DNA of 22,351 nt from an uncultured bacterium (GCA_905215445.1 CAJMPZ010000039.1:1-22351), one strand, 5' to 3'; shown: positions 5,189 through 12,864, counted from the first letter of the stretch. The notes: generated by a model not told the origin, from the sequence alone. A program made the numbers and translations.

Positions 5189-6658
5189 TTATTCGCGCTG
5201 AAAGATTTTGACTAGCTTGGTGTCCTTTATTTCGTAAATAATGTCTGCGACGTTCTCGACCAGCCTCTTATCGTGGGAGACGAACACTATCGTTCCGGCA
5301 TAGGCGCTCATCATCTGCTCGAGGGCTTCGGCGCTCTTGATGTCCAGGTAATTTCCAGGCTCGTCCATGAGCAAGATGTTGTATCTGCCCAGCAGCATCT
5401 TCGCGAGCAGCAGCTTGATGACTTCGCCTCCCGAGAGAACGCCAACGTCCTTTGCCAGGTCACGCGGTCCGATTCCCATAGAGGCGAGGATGCTTCGGAT
5501 TTCGGTCATGCTGTACTCGCAACCATCCTGCATGAACGAGATCGCAGACTGACGGGCGTCGAACTTGTAGCCTGTTTGCTCGAAGTAACCGATCTCCGCC
5601 TTGGGAGAGATGTTGATACCGTCGGCGCGTCGAGCGATTGCCTTCAGCAGGCTGGTCTTTCCTGTACCGTTGCCACCGGTGATGGCCACTTTAGCACCGA
5701 GCGGTATCTCGAATTTCGCGTGGTCATAGAGCATGCAGTTGCCGAAGCTCAAGCTGAAATCGTCTGCCGAGATGGGAAATTTACTATGCAGTTCCAGGGC
5801 CTTGCTCTGGCGGAACCGCACGGTGCGAATGCTGTCAGGGGCCTCAATCCCTTCGAGCGCTTCGAGGCGCTTCTCCATGTTCTTAGCCGCCTGGTACATC
5901 CTCTTCTGTTTGGTGCCGGTTGCTTTCTGATGTCCCAATCGACCTGCATTCTCGTTGCTTTTCTTTGCGCCCTTCTGCTTGGCGTCGACCTGCCGTGCTT
6001 TTTTCCGTTGTTTTTCGATGGCGGCTTCAAGGCGCTCGCGCTCGCGCATCGCCTCTTCGTATCGAGCCGCCTGAACTTTGCGTTCTTCTTCTTTCTGTCG
6101 CAGATAGTCGGAGTAGTCACCCCAGAATTCGGAAATACCGCCGTCTTTGAGCTCCCAGATCTTGTCCACTACCTGATCGAGAAAATAACGGTCATGGCTC
6201 ACAATGAGCAGGGCTCCATCAAATGCCTTGAGTTGTCCGACGAGAAGGCTGATGCCGTCTTGGTCGAGGTGGCTCGTAGGCTCATCAGCAAAGATCGCGC
6301 TTGCATGCTGGGAGAGCGCAGAGGCAATCTTGGCGCGTGTCTCCTCTCCGCCGCTCATCGTCTCCTGCGCCACTCCGGCGACGTTGAGACGGGAGAGCAT
6401 CTCACCACTGCCCTGAGCCGCATCAAGGTCGAGTTCATCGAGTTGGCCGATGAGGGCAATGCTGCCGAAACGCCTGACGTCGGCGTCCGCAATGGTAAGA
6501 TTGCCGCTCAGAATTTTAAGCAGGCTGGTTTTGCCTGCGCCATTGTCTCCCACCAAGCCGATGCGATCGTAGGAGTAGATTTCCAACTCTTCGATATCTA
6601 GGATATCGCGGCCGGCATATTCCAAAAAGATGTCTTTAGCTTTGACTATGAGTTCCAT
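5189..6658 (-). CDS. Msr(D)-like ABC-F ribosomal protection protein
   Basis: 489 residues, same length class as Msr(D) (about 487). It is a soluble ABC-F protein that displaces macrolide-type antibiotics from the ribosome. NBD1 has Walker A GDNGAGKT (37-44), signature MSGGEE (101-106) and Walker B ADEPTSHLD (124-132). A long charged, coiled linker (about 181-300) carries the antibiotic-resistance domain. NBD2 has GGNGTGKT (328-335), signature LSGGE (408-412) and Walker B MDEPGNYLD (431-439). No transmembrane segments are seen, as expected. Stretches such as VVDKIWELKDGGISEFWG and VRFRQSKALELH closely resemble Msr(D). The NBD2 DEPGNYLD in place of DEPSNFLD/DEPTNHLD is unusual. The upstream pump gene completes the classic mef-msr pair, here 263 bases apart. 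Confidence 0.93.
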   Translation of the reverse strand: MELIVKAKDIFLEYAGRDILDIEELEIYSYDRIGLVGDNGAGKTSLLKILSGNLTIADADVRRFGSIALIGQLDELDLDAAQGSGEMLSRLNVAGVAQETMSGGEETRAKIASALSQHASAIFADEPTSHLDQDGISLLVGQLKAFDGALLIVSHDRYFLDQVVDKIWELKDGGISEFWGDYSDYLRQKEEERKVQAARYEEAMRERERLEAAIEKQRKKARQVDAKQKGAKKSNENAGRLGHQKATGTKQKRMYQAAKNMEKRLEALEGIEAPDSIRTVRFRQSKALELHSKFPISADDFSLSFGNCMLYDHAKFEIPLGAKVAITGGNGTGKTSLLKAIARRADGINISPKAEIGYFEQTGYKFDARQSAISFMQDGCEYSMTEIRSILASMGIGPRDLAKDVGVLSGGEVIKLLLAKMLLGRYNILLMDEPGNYLDIKSAEALEQMMSAYAGTIVFVSHDKRLVENVADIIYEIKDTKLVKIFQRE

Positions 6659-6921
6659 AGGTTGAACCGCCTTTTGTGTATTAGCGTTTTACTGGAAACG
6701 CAGCCATGCCAAAAAAGATTGCTCACGTCGATTTTTCGCCTTTGCCCAATTGCCGGCGCGAGCGTTTTGACCTTGCGCAAGCCGGCAAATCCGAAAATGA
6801 TAGTTGGCGACGAATAAGGAGCGCGATGTGGGATGTCAGTGCAATACCTCGTCGTCGCAAGGGCTTGAAGGCTGACGCTTGAACCGATGGCTGCTGCCTC
6901 TTTTTTTTTCGAATACTTGGG
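6659..6921 (-). promoter_or_regulatory. mef-msr intercistronic region with two hairpins and a possible mini-ORF
   Basis: Longer than the intercistronic gap I remember for classical mef-msr pairs. It contains an 8-bp perfect inverted repeat TTGCCGGC/GCCGGCAA (6750-6757 with 6781-6788). Nearer msr is a GCGTTT/AAACGC hairpin (6684-6689 with 6696-6701) that overlaps an 8-codon minus-strand ORF MAAFPVKR at 6681-6707. The ORF has no good ribosome site, so a second leader peptide is only a possibility. Confidence 0.4.
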
Positions 6922-8208
6922 CTATTGAATCTGCCCGGTATCTCTTTTCCCCGCGCTTCGGACGCTCGGAGCAAGCAGCATAGCCATCGCAAGCAGTACC
7001 ATGGTCGCTCCAGAGCCGACGAACCATAACGGAGCTCCAAGCAGATCCGCAAAAACGGAGGGAGCTGCGAGGCCCATGGGCATGGCCCAAGCCATGATGG
7101 TTCCGTAGAGGCCGAAAACGCGGCCTAGGTACTCAGGAGGTATCTGCTCCTGCATAAGGGCAGTCTGGGTTCCCGCGTACAACGGGGAGCATGCGCCCAT
7201 AAGAAAGCTCACCGGCAGGAAAGCAGCGAACAATGACGGGCCGAGCGATCCGGATACGATTGCGGCAATGCCGAAGCCGGCAATCGCGGCGACCATGGTG
7301 AACGACCTATTGCGGAACCCTCCCGTAACCGCCAAGATACCGGACCCAGCCAGCATGCCTGCAGAAAAAAGGATTTCCACCAAAGCGGCATCCCCCGTGC
7401 TACCGCCAAAATGCCCCAAGGTCATTATTGGGAACAATGCCGCGAGCGGAGAGAACGCGAAAGCGAAGACGAACCCGCACCAAAGAAGGGCGAACAGCCC
7501 CCTGTACCCCCTAATCAGCTTGTAGCCGTCCGAAATCTCAGAGAAGAGCTCTCGAACCTTATTGGAAAAGGACAAGCTGCGGTCGGCTTCGTCGAGGCCC
7601 CCTGCGTCTATCTGTGCGGCGAGGACGGCTAAAGAAGCGAAAAGCGCTCCCAGCACGTCGAGGACAATCATAGCGGTAATGCCCGCCACGGGATAAATCA
7701 CTGCTGCAAGCGCGGCGCCAAGAATGTATCCGCCGGACTGAATCGCCTGAGTCACCCCCGATAGGCGAACGAGATGCTCCGGTGGGGCGAGATGGGGCGT
7801 GAGAGATTGGGAGGCTGGCGTGTAGAACGAAGTACCAACTGCACGGAGAAACAAGGCGATGAGAATTAGCCATGCAGGTAAGCTGCCGGCCAACGAGGCA
7901 ATCGCCAAGGCGGCACCCACCGCGGCAATGAAGAGGTCGGCGCCGATGAGGACACGTTTCAAAGGCAGTCTGTCGACAACGGCGCCCGCAAGGATTCCGA
8001 ACAAAGCAATCGGCAGAAAGCCTGCCAGCGATGCTAAGGAGAGGAGAGAAGACGACCCTGTCGTGAGGGCGAGATGCCAAATAAGACCCATCTGGAGAAT
8101 CGAACTCGTCAATGTCGAAACGAGCTCCCCGCCCCATACGAAACAAAGCTTGAATTGCCATGAATGGCACAGCAGAGCAGACCTGCCCCGAGAGGTTTCA
8201 AATATCAT
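6922..8208 (-). CDS. Mef-like macrolide efflux MFS transporter
   Basis: 428 residues, a 12-helix inner-membrane proton-coupled pump. The opening (FKLCFVWGGELVSTLTSSI), SLASLAGFLPIALFG, the MFS motif A GAVVDRLPLKRVLIGAD and later AGTQTALMQEQIPPEYLGRV follow Mef(A) block by block. The C-terminus matches Mef in length. I chose ATG 8208: the TTG at 8259 used by the longer frame lies inside the attenuator stem, and the shorter start aligns with Mef. The ribosome site is weak (GGAC). It is the first structural gene of an operon with promoter, leader peptide and attenuator, followed by the Msr-like gene. Expected role is macrolide export; the homology is clear but divergent, so substrate range is inferred. 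Confidence 0.9.
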   Translation of the reverse strand: MIFETSRGRSALLCHSWQFKLCFVWGGELVSTLTSSILQMGLIWHLALTTGSSSLLSLASLAGFLPIALFGILAGAVVDRLPLKRVLIGADLFIAAVGAALAIASLAGSLPAWLILIALFLRAVGTSFYTPASQSLTPHLAPPEHLVRLSGVTQAIQSGGYILGAALAAVIYPVAGITAMIVLDVLGALFASLAVLAAQIDAGGLDEADRSLSFSNKVRELFSEISDGYKLIRGYRGLFALLWCGFVFAFAFSPLAALFPIMTLGHFGGSTGDAALVEILFSAGMLAGSGILAVTGGFRNRSFTMVAAIAGFGIAAIVSGSLGPSLFAAFLPVSFLMGACSPLYAGTQTALMQEQIPPEYLGRVFGLYGTIMAWAMPMGLAAPSVFADLLGAPLWFVGSGATMVLLAMAMLLAPSVRSAGKRDTGQIQ

Positions 8209-8238
8209 GGTTATGTCCAATCGTGAAATGGCGTGCAG

Positions 8239-8280
8239 AAAAACAGCGCGACGCCACAACAGCGCCGCTTTCTAGGCGCT
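8239..8280 (-). terminator. Leader-controlled attenuator of the mef-msr operon
   Basis: On the minus strand, GCGGCGC (8262-8268) pairs with GCGTCGC (8248-8254), followed closely by TTTTT (8239-8243), forming an intrinsic terminator before the mef start. The left arm can instead pair, as GGCGCT (8261-8266), with AGCGCC (8275-8280) at the end of the leader ORF, which would dismantle the terminator. A ribosome reaching the leader stop would cover AGCGCC and favour termination; one stalled earlier would free it. This is the known logic for mef/erm-type induction. Confidence 0.72.
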
Positions 8281-8307
8281 CATCCACGTGCGGAAAAGAC
8301 CAACCAC
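8272..8307 (-). CDS. 11-residue leader peptide MVGLFRTWMSA of the mef-msr operon
   Basis: A GTG start at 8307 follows a textbook AAGGAGGGG ribosome site (8312-8320) and the ORF closes at TAG 8272-8274, inside the attenuator region. Its position after a strong promoter and before the terminator hairpin marks it as a regulatory leader peptide. Macrolide-dependent stalling often occurs at basic residues; Arg6 in FRTW is the obvious candidate site. The peptide matches no leader sequence I remember. Confidence 0.7.
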   Translation of the reverse strand: MVGLFRTWMSA

Positions 8308-8347
8308 GACACCCCTCCTTCGCTGACTCAGTTCGGCAAACCACGCA

Positions 8348-8377
8348 ATTTTAAGGAGGCTGAAGCTCGTTTGTCAA
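8348..8377 (-). promoter_or_regulatory. Strong promoter of the mef-msr operon
   Basis: Minus-strand TTGACA (8372-8377, perfect) and TAAAAT (8348-8353) are separated by 18 bases. Transcription would start near 8340, before the leader peptide. Confidence 0.85.
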
Positions 8378-8405
8378 GGATTGCCTGTCGGCAAGGACAA
8401 TCCTT
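8376..8405. repeat. Inverted repeat abutting the mef promoter
   Basis: AAGGATTG (8376-8383) and CAATCCTT (8398-8405) are perfect inverted arms touching the -35 box, with an inner TTGCC/GGCAA pairing. It may be an operator or the end of an upstream transcript. Confidence 0.45.
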
Positions 8406-8467
8406 TCTGGCCATTCGATCCCTTTTGTATCTTTGGTTGCGTAGGTGACCCGCCAGGGCTATTACGC

Positions 8468-8641
8468 GTGGAAGAGGCGCCTGCCGAGCTGGCCGATGAG
8501 GCGCTGAAGATGGCCCTGGTCAGGCGAAACGATCCCAAGGGATGCGTACATCATTCGGATAGTAAGAATGTTGCCAGCAGGTTTTGCGGCAACCGCAAAG
8601 GAGCCGTATCCTGCAGCTGGAATCACGTTGCAGCATCCTGA
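8468..8641 (+). pseudogene. Remnant of an IS3-family (OrfB, DDE) transposase
   Basis: A short plus-strand frame reads EAPAELADEALKMALVRRN followed by KGCVHHSD. This fits the IS3-family OrfB stretch where a helix of LVxxALxMAxxRR type precedes the second catalytic aspartate in VHHSDxGSQY. After HHSD the match decays, and no start, no first D and no final E are present. No terminal inverted repeats are recognisable, so only a fragment remains. The downstream sequence to 8798 has no gene I can name; it carries a GCATCCTGACC direct repeat near 8634 and 8677. Confidence 0.6.
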
Positions 8642-8798
8642 CCCGCATTCCGATTGGCGGACGGCCCGCTTCGGCATCCTGACCAGCACAGCGATCGAGC
8701 CTTGTCATTCCTTGGATATGCCGGTTGCTCGGGGCGGTCCCGACGGAGGCCCTCGCCTCCCCGGTCCGTGACCCAAGAAGGGCAAGCATGCTGATCTG

Positions 8799-8931
8799 CA
8801 TGGCTGGTTCCTCCTTTATGTAGACGACCATGCAAAGAAGGGACAACCGAGGAGGCAGGTTACTGATGCGGGCTCCCGCACGCCCATGACTACCCGACGG
8901 GCTTTTTTTCATCTCCGATGCCCGCATTGCA
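8799..8931 (-). repeat. Second copy of the yjdF leader, orphaned
   Basis: It matches 3044-3179 over about 130 bases: -10 (now TGCAAT), the hairpin TGCGGG-AG-CCCGCA (perfect here), the CCTCCT/AGGAGG pairing and the AGGAGG-ATG start. After MQIS the coding sequence is replaced by unrelated sequence, so no YjdF protein follows. Changes between copies keep the stems paired. This is a duplicate riboswitch-like leader without its gene. Confidence 0.8.
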
Positions 8932-9000
8932 GCATGAACGAATGTGCCTCGACATCTCTGCTGGCATGGTACGACTGGGATCGCACCTCGACGCATCCTT

Positions 9001-9213
9001 GCGCATACTGCCTTCCAGGTTTCGAAACCGGGAAGGAGAGTGTATGTGAGCGACGATATCGGCGCCGATTCGACGCTCGAGAGGGGGATTGCGCCGATTC
9101 TATCCATCGGGGATGCATTCCCGAAGATTCTCATCACTCGCACGAGGCATGAGCCCCATACCCGGGAGGGCGTGCTCGTGCTGAATTTCGCGAGGTGGCT
9201 GCTTGGCGGGTAG
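9001..9213 (+). pseudogene. C-terminal fragment of an AAA ATPase of the AAA_14/DUF4143 type
   Basis: About 70 residues remain: AHTAFQVSK, then STLERGIAPILSIGDAFPKI, LITRTRHEP and VLVLNFARWLLGG before TAG. This is the familiar end of AAA_14/DUF4143 proteins (FQVS, a TxxRE-like helix, a PKxLIT strand, NLxDWLLG). The Walker motifs and most of the gene are missing, and no credible start exists. A complete member of a related family lies at 18643-19932, but the C-termini differ clearly, so this is not a recent copy of it. Confidence 0.7.
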
Positions 9214-9344
9214 GGTTCTGAACGTCGCATTGGGATATCGCGCGACAGGGCACGCAGGGCTGTTTGTGCCCGCACGGGAAACGCCGTCGCCATGCGGGCG
9301 GCCTGTCGTGTCCGATTAGCCTTTTGCTAAACAGGCTTACGCCA

Positions 9345-9738
9345 ACTCATGGGCAAGCCACCTGAGACTATTCACCTTGCTTATCGTTGACAAAGACCTG
9401 TGGCCTGCGATTTTGTGAACGGCTCGTAAGCCACCCGCGTCGACTCACTTACTGTTGAAGCTGGTGGCTTGCAGGCTCAAAGGCGGTTGAGTTTCAAAAC
9501 GGGCGTTTTCGGCGATATCGAGCCTCCAAAGGCGGCTCTCCGTGCCCCTTGGGACAAAAATAAAAACTCAAAGCCCTGAGTTTGAAAAAAGTTTTTTGAG
9601 GTTGTCCCAACTTTTGTCCCCGAAGCCGACGAAACGCGACATCGCGTCATTCGGCGGCACGCGTTCCGTGTCGATGCCGAAAACTGGGTGTAACTGGAAT
9701 GACGGGACGGCAGAACCGACGCCATCGAGTGGGAGTAG
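9345..9738. repeat. Degenerate repeat, copy B
   Basis: Near-identical to copy A (4588-4983) over the TTGGGACA..TGTCCCAA block and the 130 bases after it; the first 150 bases are more diverged but share CTCATGGGCAAGCC. The minus-strand frame that is open in copy A is shifted here by extra A/T bases in a homopolymer, and it stops early. The preceding 9214-9344 has no gene I can support. Confidence 0.75.
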
Positions 9739-9783
9739 CCGAGGGTCTAAAACGGCACGTCACAAAAGGTAGTGAATAGCAAT

Positions 9784-9820
9784 GAAGCCCCAGGTAGAAT
9801 TGGCTATCTGGGGCTTCTTC
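9784..9820 (+). terminator. Terminator-like hairpin
   Basis: GAAGCCCCAGGTAG-AATTGG-CTATCTGGGGCTTC is a 14-bp stem with one G-U pair, followed by TTC. It has no obvious parent gene, another sign of deletion. The following 9821-9995 holds no gene I can recognise. Confidence 0.7.
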
Positions 9821-10161
9821 ATGTAACGCCGCGATGCGCTCCATAACGCTCTATTTGGGGAATTTAGTTCAGGCAATGAAGACGGGCGCATGAACGCAGA
9901 AAGGACGGCACGAGGCCCACTTGAATCCACGGCACTCATCCGCATTATCGTTGCCCCAATGTCCTCTGCATCAAGCGAGGTCGGCGGTTAAGTAACGGCT
10001 CGGCGAGTGTTATTTTGAGAGCTACACGCATCTAAGGCGAGTTTTCGTGGTAAAAACTACTTGCCGGAAGCCGCGGCTTTCAGAGTACGGCTTACGTGCA
10101 CGTTTAACCTCCGTGGGCGACGGGGTGCCGCAAGGCGTAGAGTATCGCTCACCTGTAGGGG

Positions 10162-10344
10162 CAGCGCCGCTTCAGGACCGAGGGCTCGGCCTACTACGAG
10201 ACGCTCCAGCACATCATCGACGGCAACACCAAGCGCATTGTCTCCGAGTGCCAGGCATACCTCGATCGCTACGAGCGCGAGGGAAGGCCTCGCTTTGCCG
10301 TCGACATCGACCGTATCGTGGGGCTGCTGGAGGGCGAGAAGTAG
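10162..10344 (+). pseudogene. Truncated ToxN-like gene (last 60 codons only)
   Basis: The frame equivalent to the last 60 residues of the intact toxin (from Gln-Arg-Arg-Phe-Arg through the end LLEGEK) survives with mostly synonymous differences, such as GCG/GCA and GAC/GAT. The start codon, ribosome site and N-terminal two-thirds are deleted. Since the deletion is not a multiple of three and removes the start, no toxin can be made. The retained leader could still be transcribed, although its -35 box is altered. Confidence 0.85.
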
Positions 10345-10368
10345 GGCACCTCGGCTCAGTCTCGAGCC

Positions 10369-10391
10369 ATGCGGAGTCGCTCCGCATTTTT
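10369..10391 (+). terminator. Intrinsic terminator after the deleted toxin copy
   Basis: Identical to the copy 1 terminator: ATGCGGAG-TCG-CTCCGCAT followed by TTTT. If the leader is still transcribed, this would end it. Confidence 0.85.
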
Positions 10392-10483
10392 GAACGCCGC
10401 GCGCCCCAAATACCCGAGAAACAGGCCATGAGGTGCGGCGGCGCACTCGTGCCTGCGCGCAGCCATCTCCATCAGCGTCTACG

Positions 10484-10819
10484 GTGCGCTACAACATCGC
10501 GGGCAAACCGCCTGACAAGCCGAGCATTCTGATCGTTCCGTCTATGAGCTACGTTGCCGTGCGGGGCAAGGGCGATCCCAATGCCGAAGGCGGCGCGTAG
10601 CAGAGCGCGTTGCCGCTGCTCTACGGCGTTGCCTATGCCATCAAGAGGTCGAAGAAGGGCCTGCGGGAAATCGAAGGCTATTTCGACTTCGTCGTGCCGC
10701 CGCTCGAGGGCTTCTGGTGGCAAGACCGCGCCGATGGCGAGATCGATTACACGAGGAAAGACGACTTCAACTTTATCTCGTGCATCCGCCTGCCCGATTT
10801 CGTCACTTGCGATAGTTAG
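10484..10819 (+). pseudogene. GyrI-like small-molecule-binding domain protein, broken
   Basis: The frame reads PSILIVPSMSYVAVRGKGDP, then ALPLLYGVAYAIK, IEGYFDFVVPPLEGFWWQ, IDYTRKDDFNFI and RLPDF. This is the characteristic order of bacterial GyrI-like domain proteins (VRGxGDPN, YAIKMS, the EGFWW core). An in-frame TAG at 10598-10600 falls where the family has Tyr in GGEYQ. The N-terminus begins abruptly at the edge of the toxin repeat and the C-terminus ends early, so the gene is truncated at both ends and interrupted. GTG 10484 is only the first in-frame codon, not a supported start. Confidence 0.8.
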
Positions 10820-10824
10820 TGGTC

Positions 10825-10864
10825 GGGGACGTTCTTTAACGACTAGTCATTTAAGAACGATCCC
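10825..10864. repeat. REP-like palindrome
   Basis: GGGGACGTTCTT (10825-10836) and AAGAACGATCCC (10853-10864) are inverted arms with one mismatch around a centre containing ACTAGT. The form suggests a repeated extragenic palindrome. The rest of 10865-11065 has no gene I can support. Confidence 0.6.
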
Positions 10865-11065
10865 AATGACTATGCTGCTTGCCTTCGTTATCTGACGACC
10901 TGGACGGCAAGTGCGCTCAACTGGATAAGAAAAAGCCGGGGAAAACGTCCCTGGCACTTGGAAGCCTTGCTTGCGGAAAACCAATTATTTTTAAATCATG
11001 GGCTGTGCGAAAAGGCTAGTACATGAAACGATCGCTCCAATGGCGAAGCCCCAGCCTGCGCGCCA

Positions 11066-11135
11066 GCCCATAGGCAAGCCACCTGAGACCACTCACTTTG
11101 CTCACCGCTGACGAAGACTTGCGACCTGGGGTTTG
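11066..11135. repeat. Degenerate repeat, partial copy C
   Basis: Shares GGCAAGCCACCTGAGAC, then CACTTTGCT-like and GACGAAGACTTG blocks with the first part of copy B (9345-9420), and more loosely with copy A. It ends just before the GNAT gene stop codon. Confidence 0.6.
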
Positions 11136-11164
11136 CGAGCTGCTCGCAGAACCCATGTTGCATA

Positions 11165-11713
11165 TCAAGCTTTAGACTGACTCAGCCAATCACTTCTCGT
11201 CAGGCAAGTGATCTGTTCTGTACGGATGTCGCCCATCAGCTCGCAGCAGACGTCCTTGCGGGTGTGGTGCCAAACAAAGCCGCATTTTTCCTGAACGCGT
11301 TTCGATTTCTCGTTCCCGTCGAAATACCCGCACCAGATTTTGTCCAGTTTCAAGTCCTCGAAACCATGGCGGACGAGCTCTCGAACCGCCTCCGGTATCA
11401 GCCCCTTGCCCCAGAACGGGACACCGATCCAGTAGCCTATTTCTCCCTCAGTGTCCGGAATCTCCTTGTCGGACCGCGCGCCAATCATCAACCCTATGCT
11501 TCCGATGGCCCTGTTGTCTTCCTTCAGGCAAACGGCGTACGTCTCCGGCGCGGAAAACACGGTGCGGATGATTTCGGCGCTGTCGTCAACGCTCGAGTGA
11601 GGCGGCCAGCCGGCAATCGGCCCCACCCTGTCGTCCTTCGCGTATCTGTACAGGTCCTCTGCGTCCGTTTCGGCCCACGGGCGCAGTATCAGCCGCTCGG
11701 TTGCCAGTTGCAT
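11165..11713 (-). CDS. GNAT-family N-acetyltransferase (RimJ/RimL-like)
   Basis: 182 residues from the ATG at 11713, which has GGAG 6 bases upstream; ATGs at 11719 and 11725 are in frame but less well placed. The protein opens with LATERLILRPWAETDAEDLY, the standard GNAT_3 start. It continues with AIGSIGLMIG, EIGYWIGVPFWGKGLIPEAV (the acetyl-CoA-binding motif A with a Gly-Lys-Gly turn) and the GNEKSKRVQEKCGF signature. Members acetylate protein N-termini, antibiotics or small molecules; the substrate here is unknown. It stands alone between a repeat fragment and the radical SAM pair; 11714-11955 has no feature I can support. Confidence 0.9.
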   Translation of the reverse strand: MQLATERLILRPWAETDAEDLYRYAKDDRVGPIAGWPPHSSVDDSAEIIRTVFSAPETYAVCLKEDNRAIGSIGLMIGARSDKEIPDTEGEIGYWIGVPFWGKGLIPEAVRELVRHGFEDLKLDKIWCGYFDGNEKSKRVQEKCGFVWHHTRKDVCCELMGDIRTEQITCLTRSDWLSQSKA

Positions 11714-11955
11714 ATCCATCTCCATCGACCACTTTCGATTGATGCTCAGTGCCCATTGTATTCGCTACGTTTAAACTCGGCACAGGGGATACTGGTTTTC
11801 CGTGCGAAAACGCTCATGCCGCCAAATTGAGCGACCGCCTGTACTGCAGCGGGATCATCCGCCCGAACGATCCCTTAATCCGTCGCCCGTTGCGCCAATC
11901 GGCAGAAGCCACGCGTGGACGCTAATCGCTCGAGCGAATCGTCGTCGGTTTCCGT

Positions 11956-12864
11956 TTAACGATTTCTTTTTCCGCTATTATCCGACCCTCGGACTTCCTC
12001 GTGATAGAAGTAGTCCACGATCACCGGATGCCCCTGGGGGACTCTGCCATAAGGCATTTCGTTGTCCACAAAGGGGCAATCGTACTTCTTGGCCATTTCC
12101 TCGGCTTTTACTTCAAGCGCTTCAAAATAGCTACGGTTGCGCTTGTTATAGATCTCATCGTAAAGCGGTACGAGATCGGGGTGTTTCTCGGCGATATAAT
12201 CCAGGATCGCTTTTTTGAAACCACCCCGAAGATTGAGATTTTCGAGCCAAAACAAATCGCACCGATCCTTTACTCGCTCAAAAATCATCTCAAAATCCGT
12301 GATGCCGGGAAATACCGGGGACACGAAGCAGACCGTACGGATACCTTCGTCATACACCTGCTTCATAGCAGCGATGCGACGCTCGATGCTCGGCGCGGAG
12401 TCCATATCGTTCTTGAAGTTCTCATCCAGCGTGTTGATCGACCATGAAACGGTCACTCGTCCAAGCTTCTTCAGCAGATCGATATCCCGTACCACAAGAT
12501 CGGACTTTGTGCAGATCAGAATATCTGCATCGCTGCCAATCAGCTGCTCCAGGAGTTTCCTGGTATTCCCGAATCGCTCCTCCTGTGGATTGTAGCCGTC
12601 CGTCACAGAACCGATAACCACCCGCTGTCCAGCGTATTTCTTCGGATTCTTGATTTCCGGCCAATGCTTCACATCAAGAAAGGTGCCCCATTCCTCCTTG
12701 TGTCCGGTAAAGCGCTTCATAAAGGAGGCATAGCAATACTTGCAGGCATGCGTGCAGCCTACATAGGGATTGACCGAGTAGCCGCCTACCGGCAGGCTGG
12801 ACTTGGTCATGATGTTCTTTGCTTCCATCTCATTGATGAGGATTCCATCGATCACTTCCGCCAT
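11956..12864 (-). CDS. Radical SAM mobile pair protein B
   Basis: 302 residues. The radical SAM cluster motif C-x3-C-x2-C appears as GCTHACKYC (C37, C41, C44) within VNPYVGCTHACKYCYASFMK, followed by VIGSVTDGYNPQEE and ICTKSDLVVRDIDLL. This fits the SPL/Rv2578c-type radical SAM family and specifically the B partner of the so-called mobile pair, found on mobile regions in gut bacteria with unknown reaction. The ATG at 12864 lies inside the end of protein A (13-base overlap), with GGAGG upstream, so the two are translationally coupled. The MarR-type regulator often reported with the pair is not seen here. Function remains unknown. Confidence 0.88.
   Translation of the reverse strand: MAEVIDGILINEMEAKNIMTKSSLPVGGYSVNPYVGCTHACKYCYASFMKRFTGHKEEWGTFLDVKHWPEIKNPKKYAGQRVVIGSVTDGYNPQEERFGNTRKLLEQLIGSDADILICTKSDLVVRDIDLLKKLGRVTVSWSINTLDENFKNDMDSAPSIERRIAAMKQVYDEGIRTVCFVSPVFPGITDFEMIFERVKDRCDLFWLENLNLRGGFKKAILDYIAEKHPDLVPLYDEIYNKRNRSYFEALEVKAEEMAKKYDCPFVDNEMPYGRVPQGHPVIVDYFYHEEVRGSDNSGKRNR

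Larger units (their letters stand above)
9996..10482 (+). repeat. Duplicated toxin segment, deleted copy 2
   Basis: Homologous to 1762-2561. The leader RNA region is kept nearly unchanged, then the sequence jumps from the base equivalent to 1925 straight to 2237, losing 311 bases. Lost are the GNRA-loop hairpin, the ribosome site, the start codon and most of the toxin. Confidence 0.85.

Noticed and set aside
5273..6601. 442-codon plus-strand frame opposite the msr-like gene
   Set aside because: Every Msr motif is on the minus strand; the antisense frame has no ribosome site or recognisable domain.
8208..8259. TTG start at 8259 for the Mef-like protein
   Set aside because: That start lies inside the attenuator stem and adds residues that Mef proteins lack; ATG 8208 fits better.
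10047..10532. 161-codon plus-strand frame across the deleted toxin copy
   Set aside because: It is out of frame with the toxin and reads through leader, terminator and junk; not a gene.
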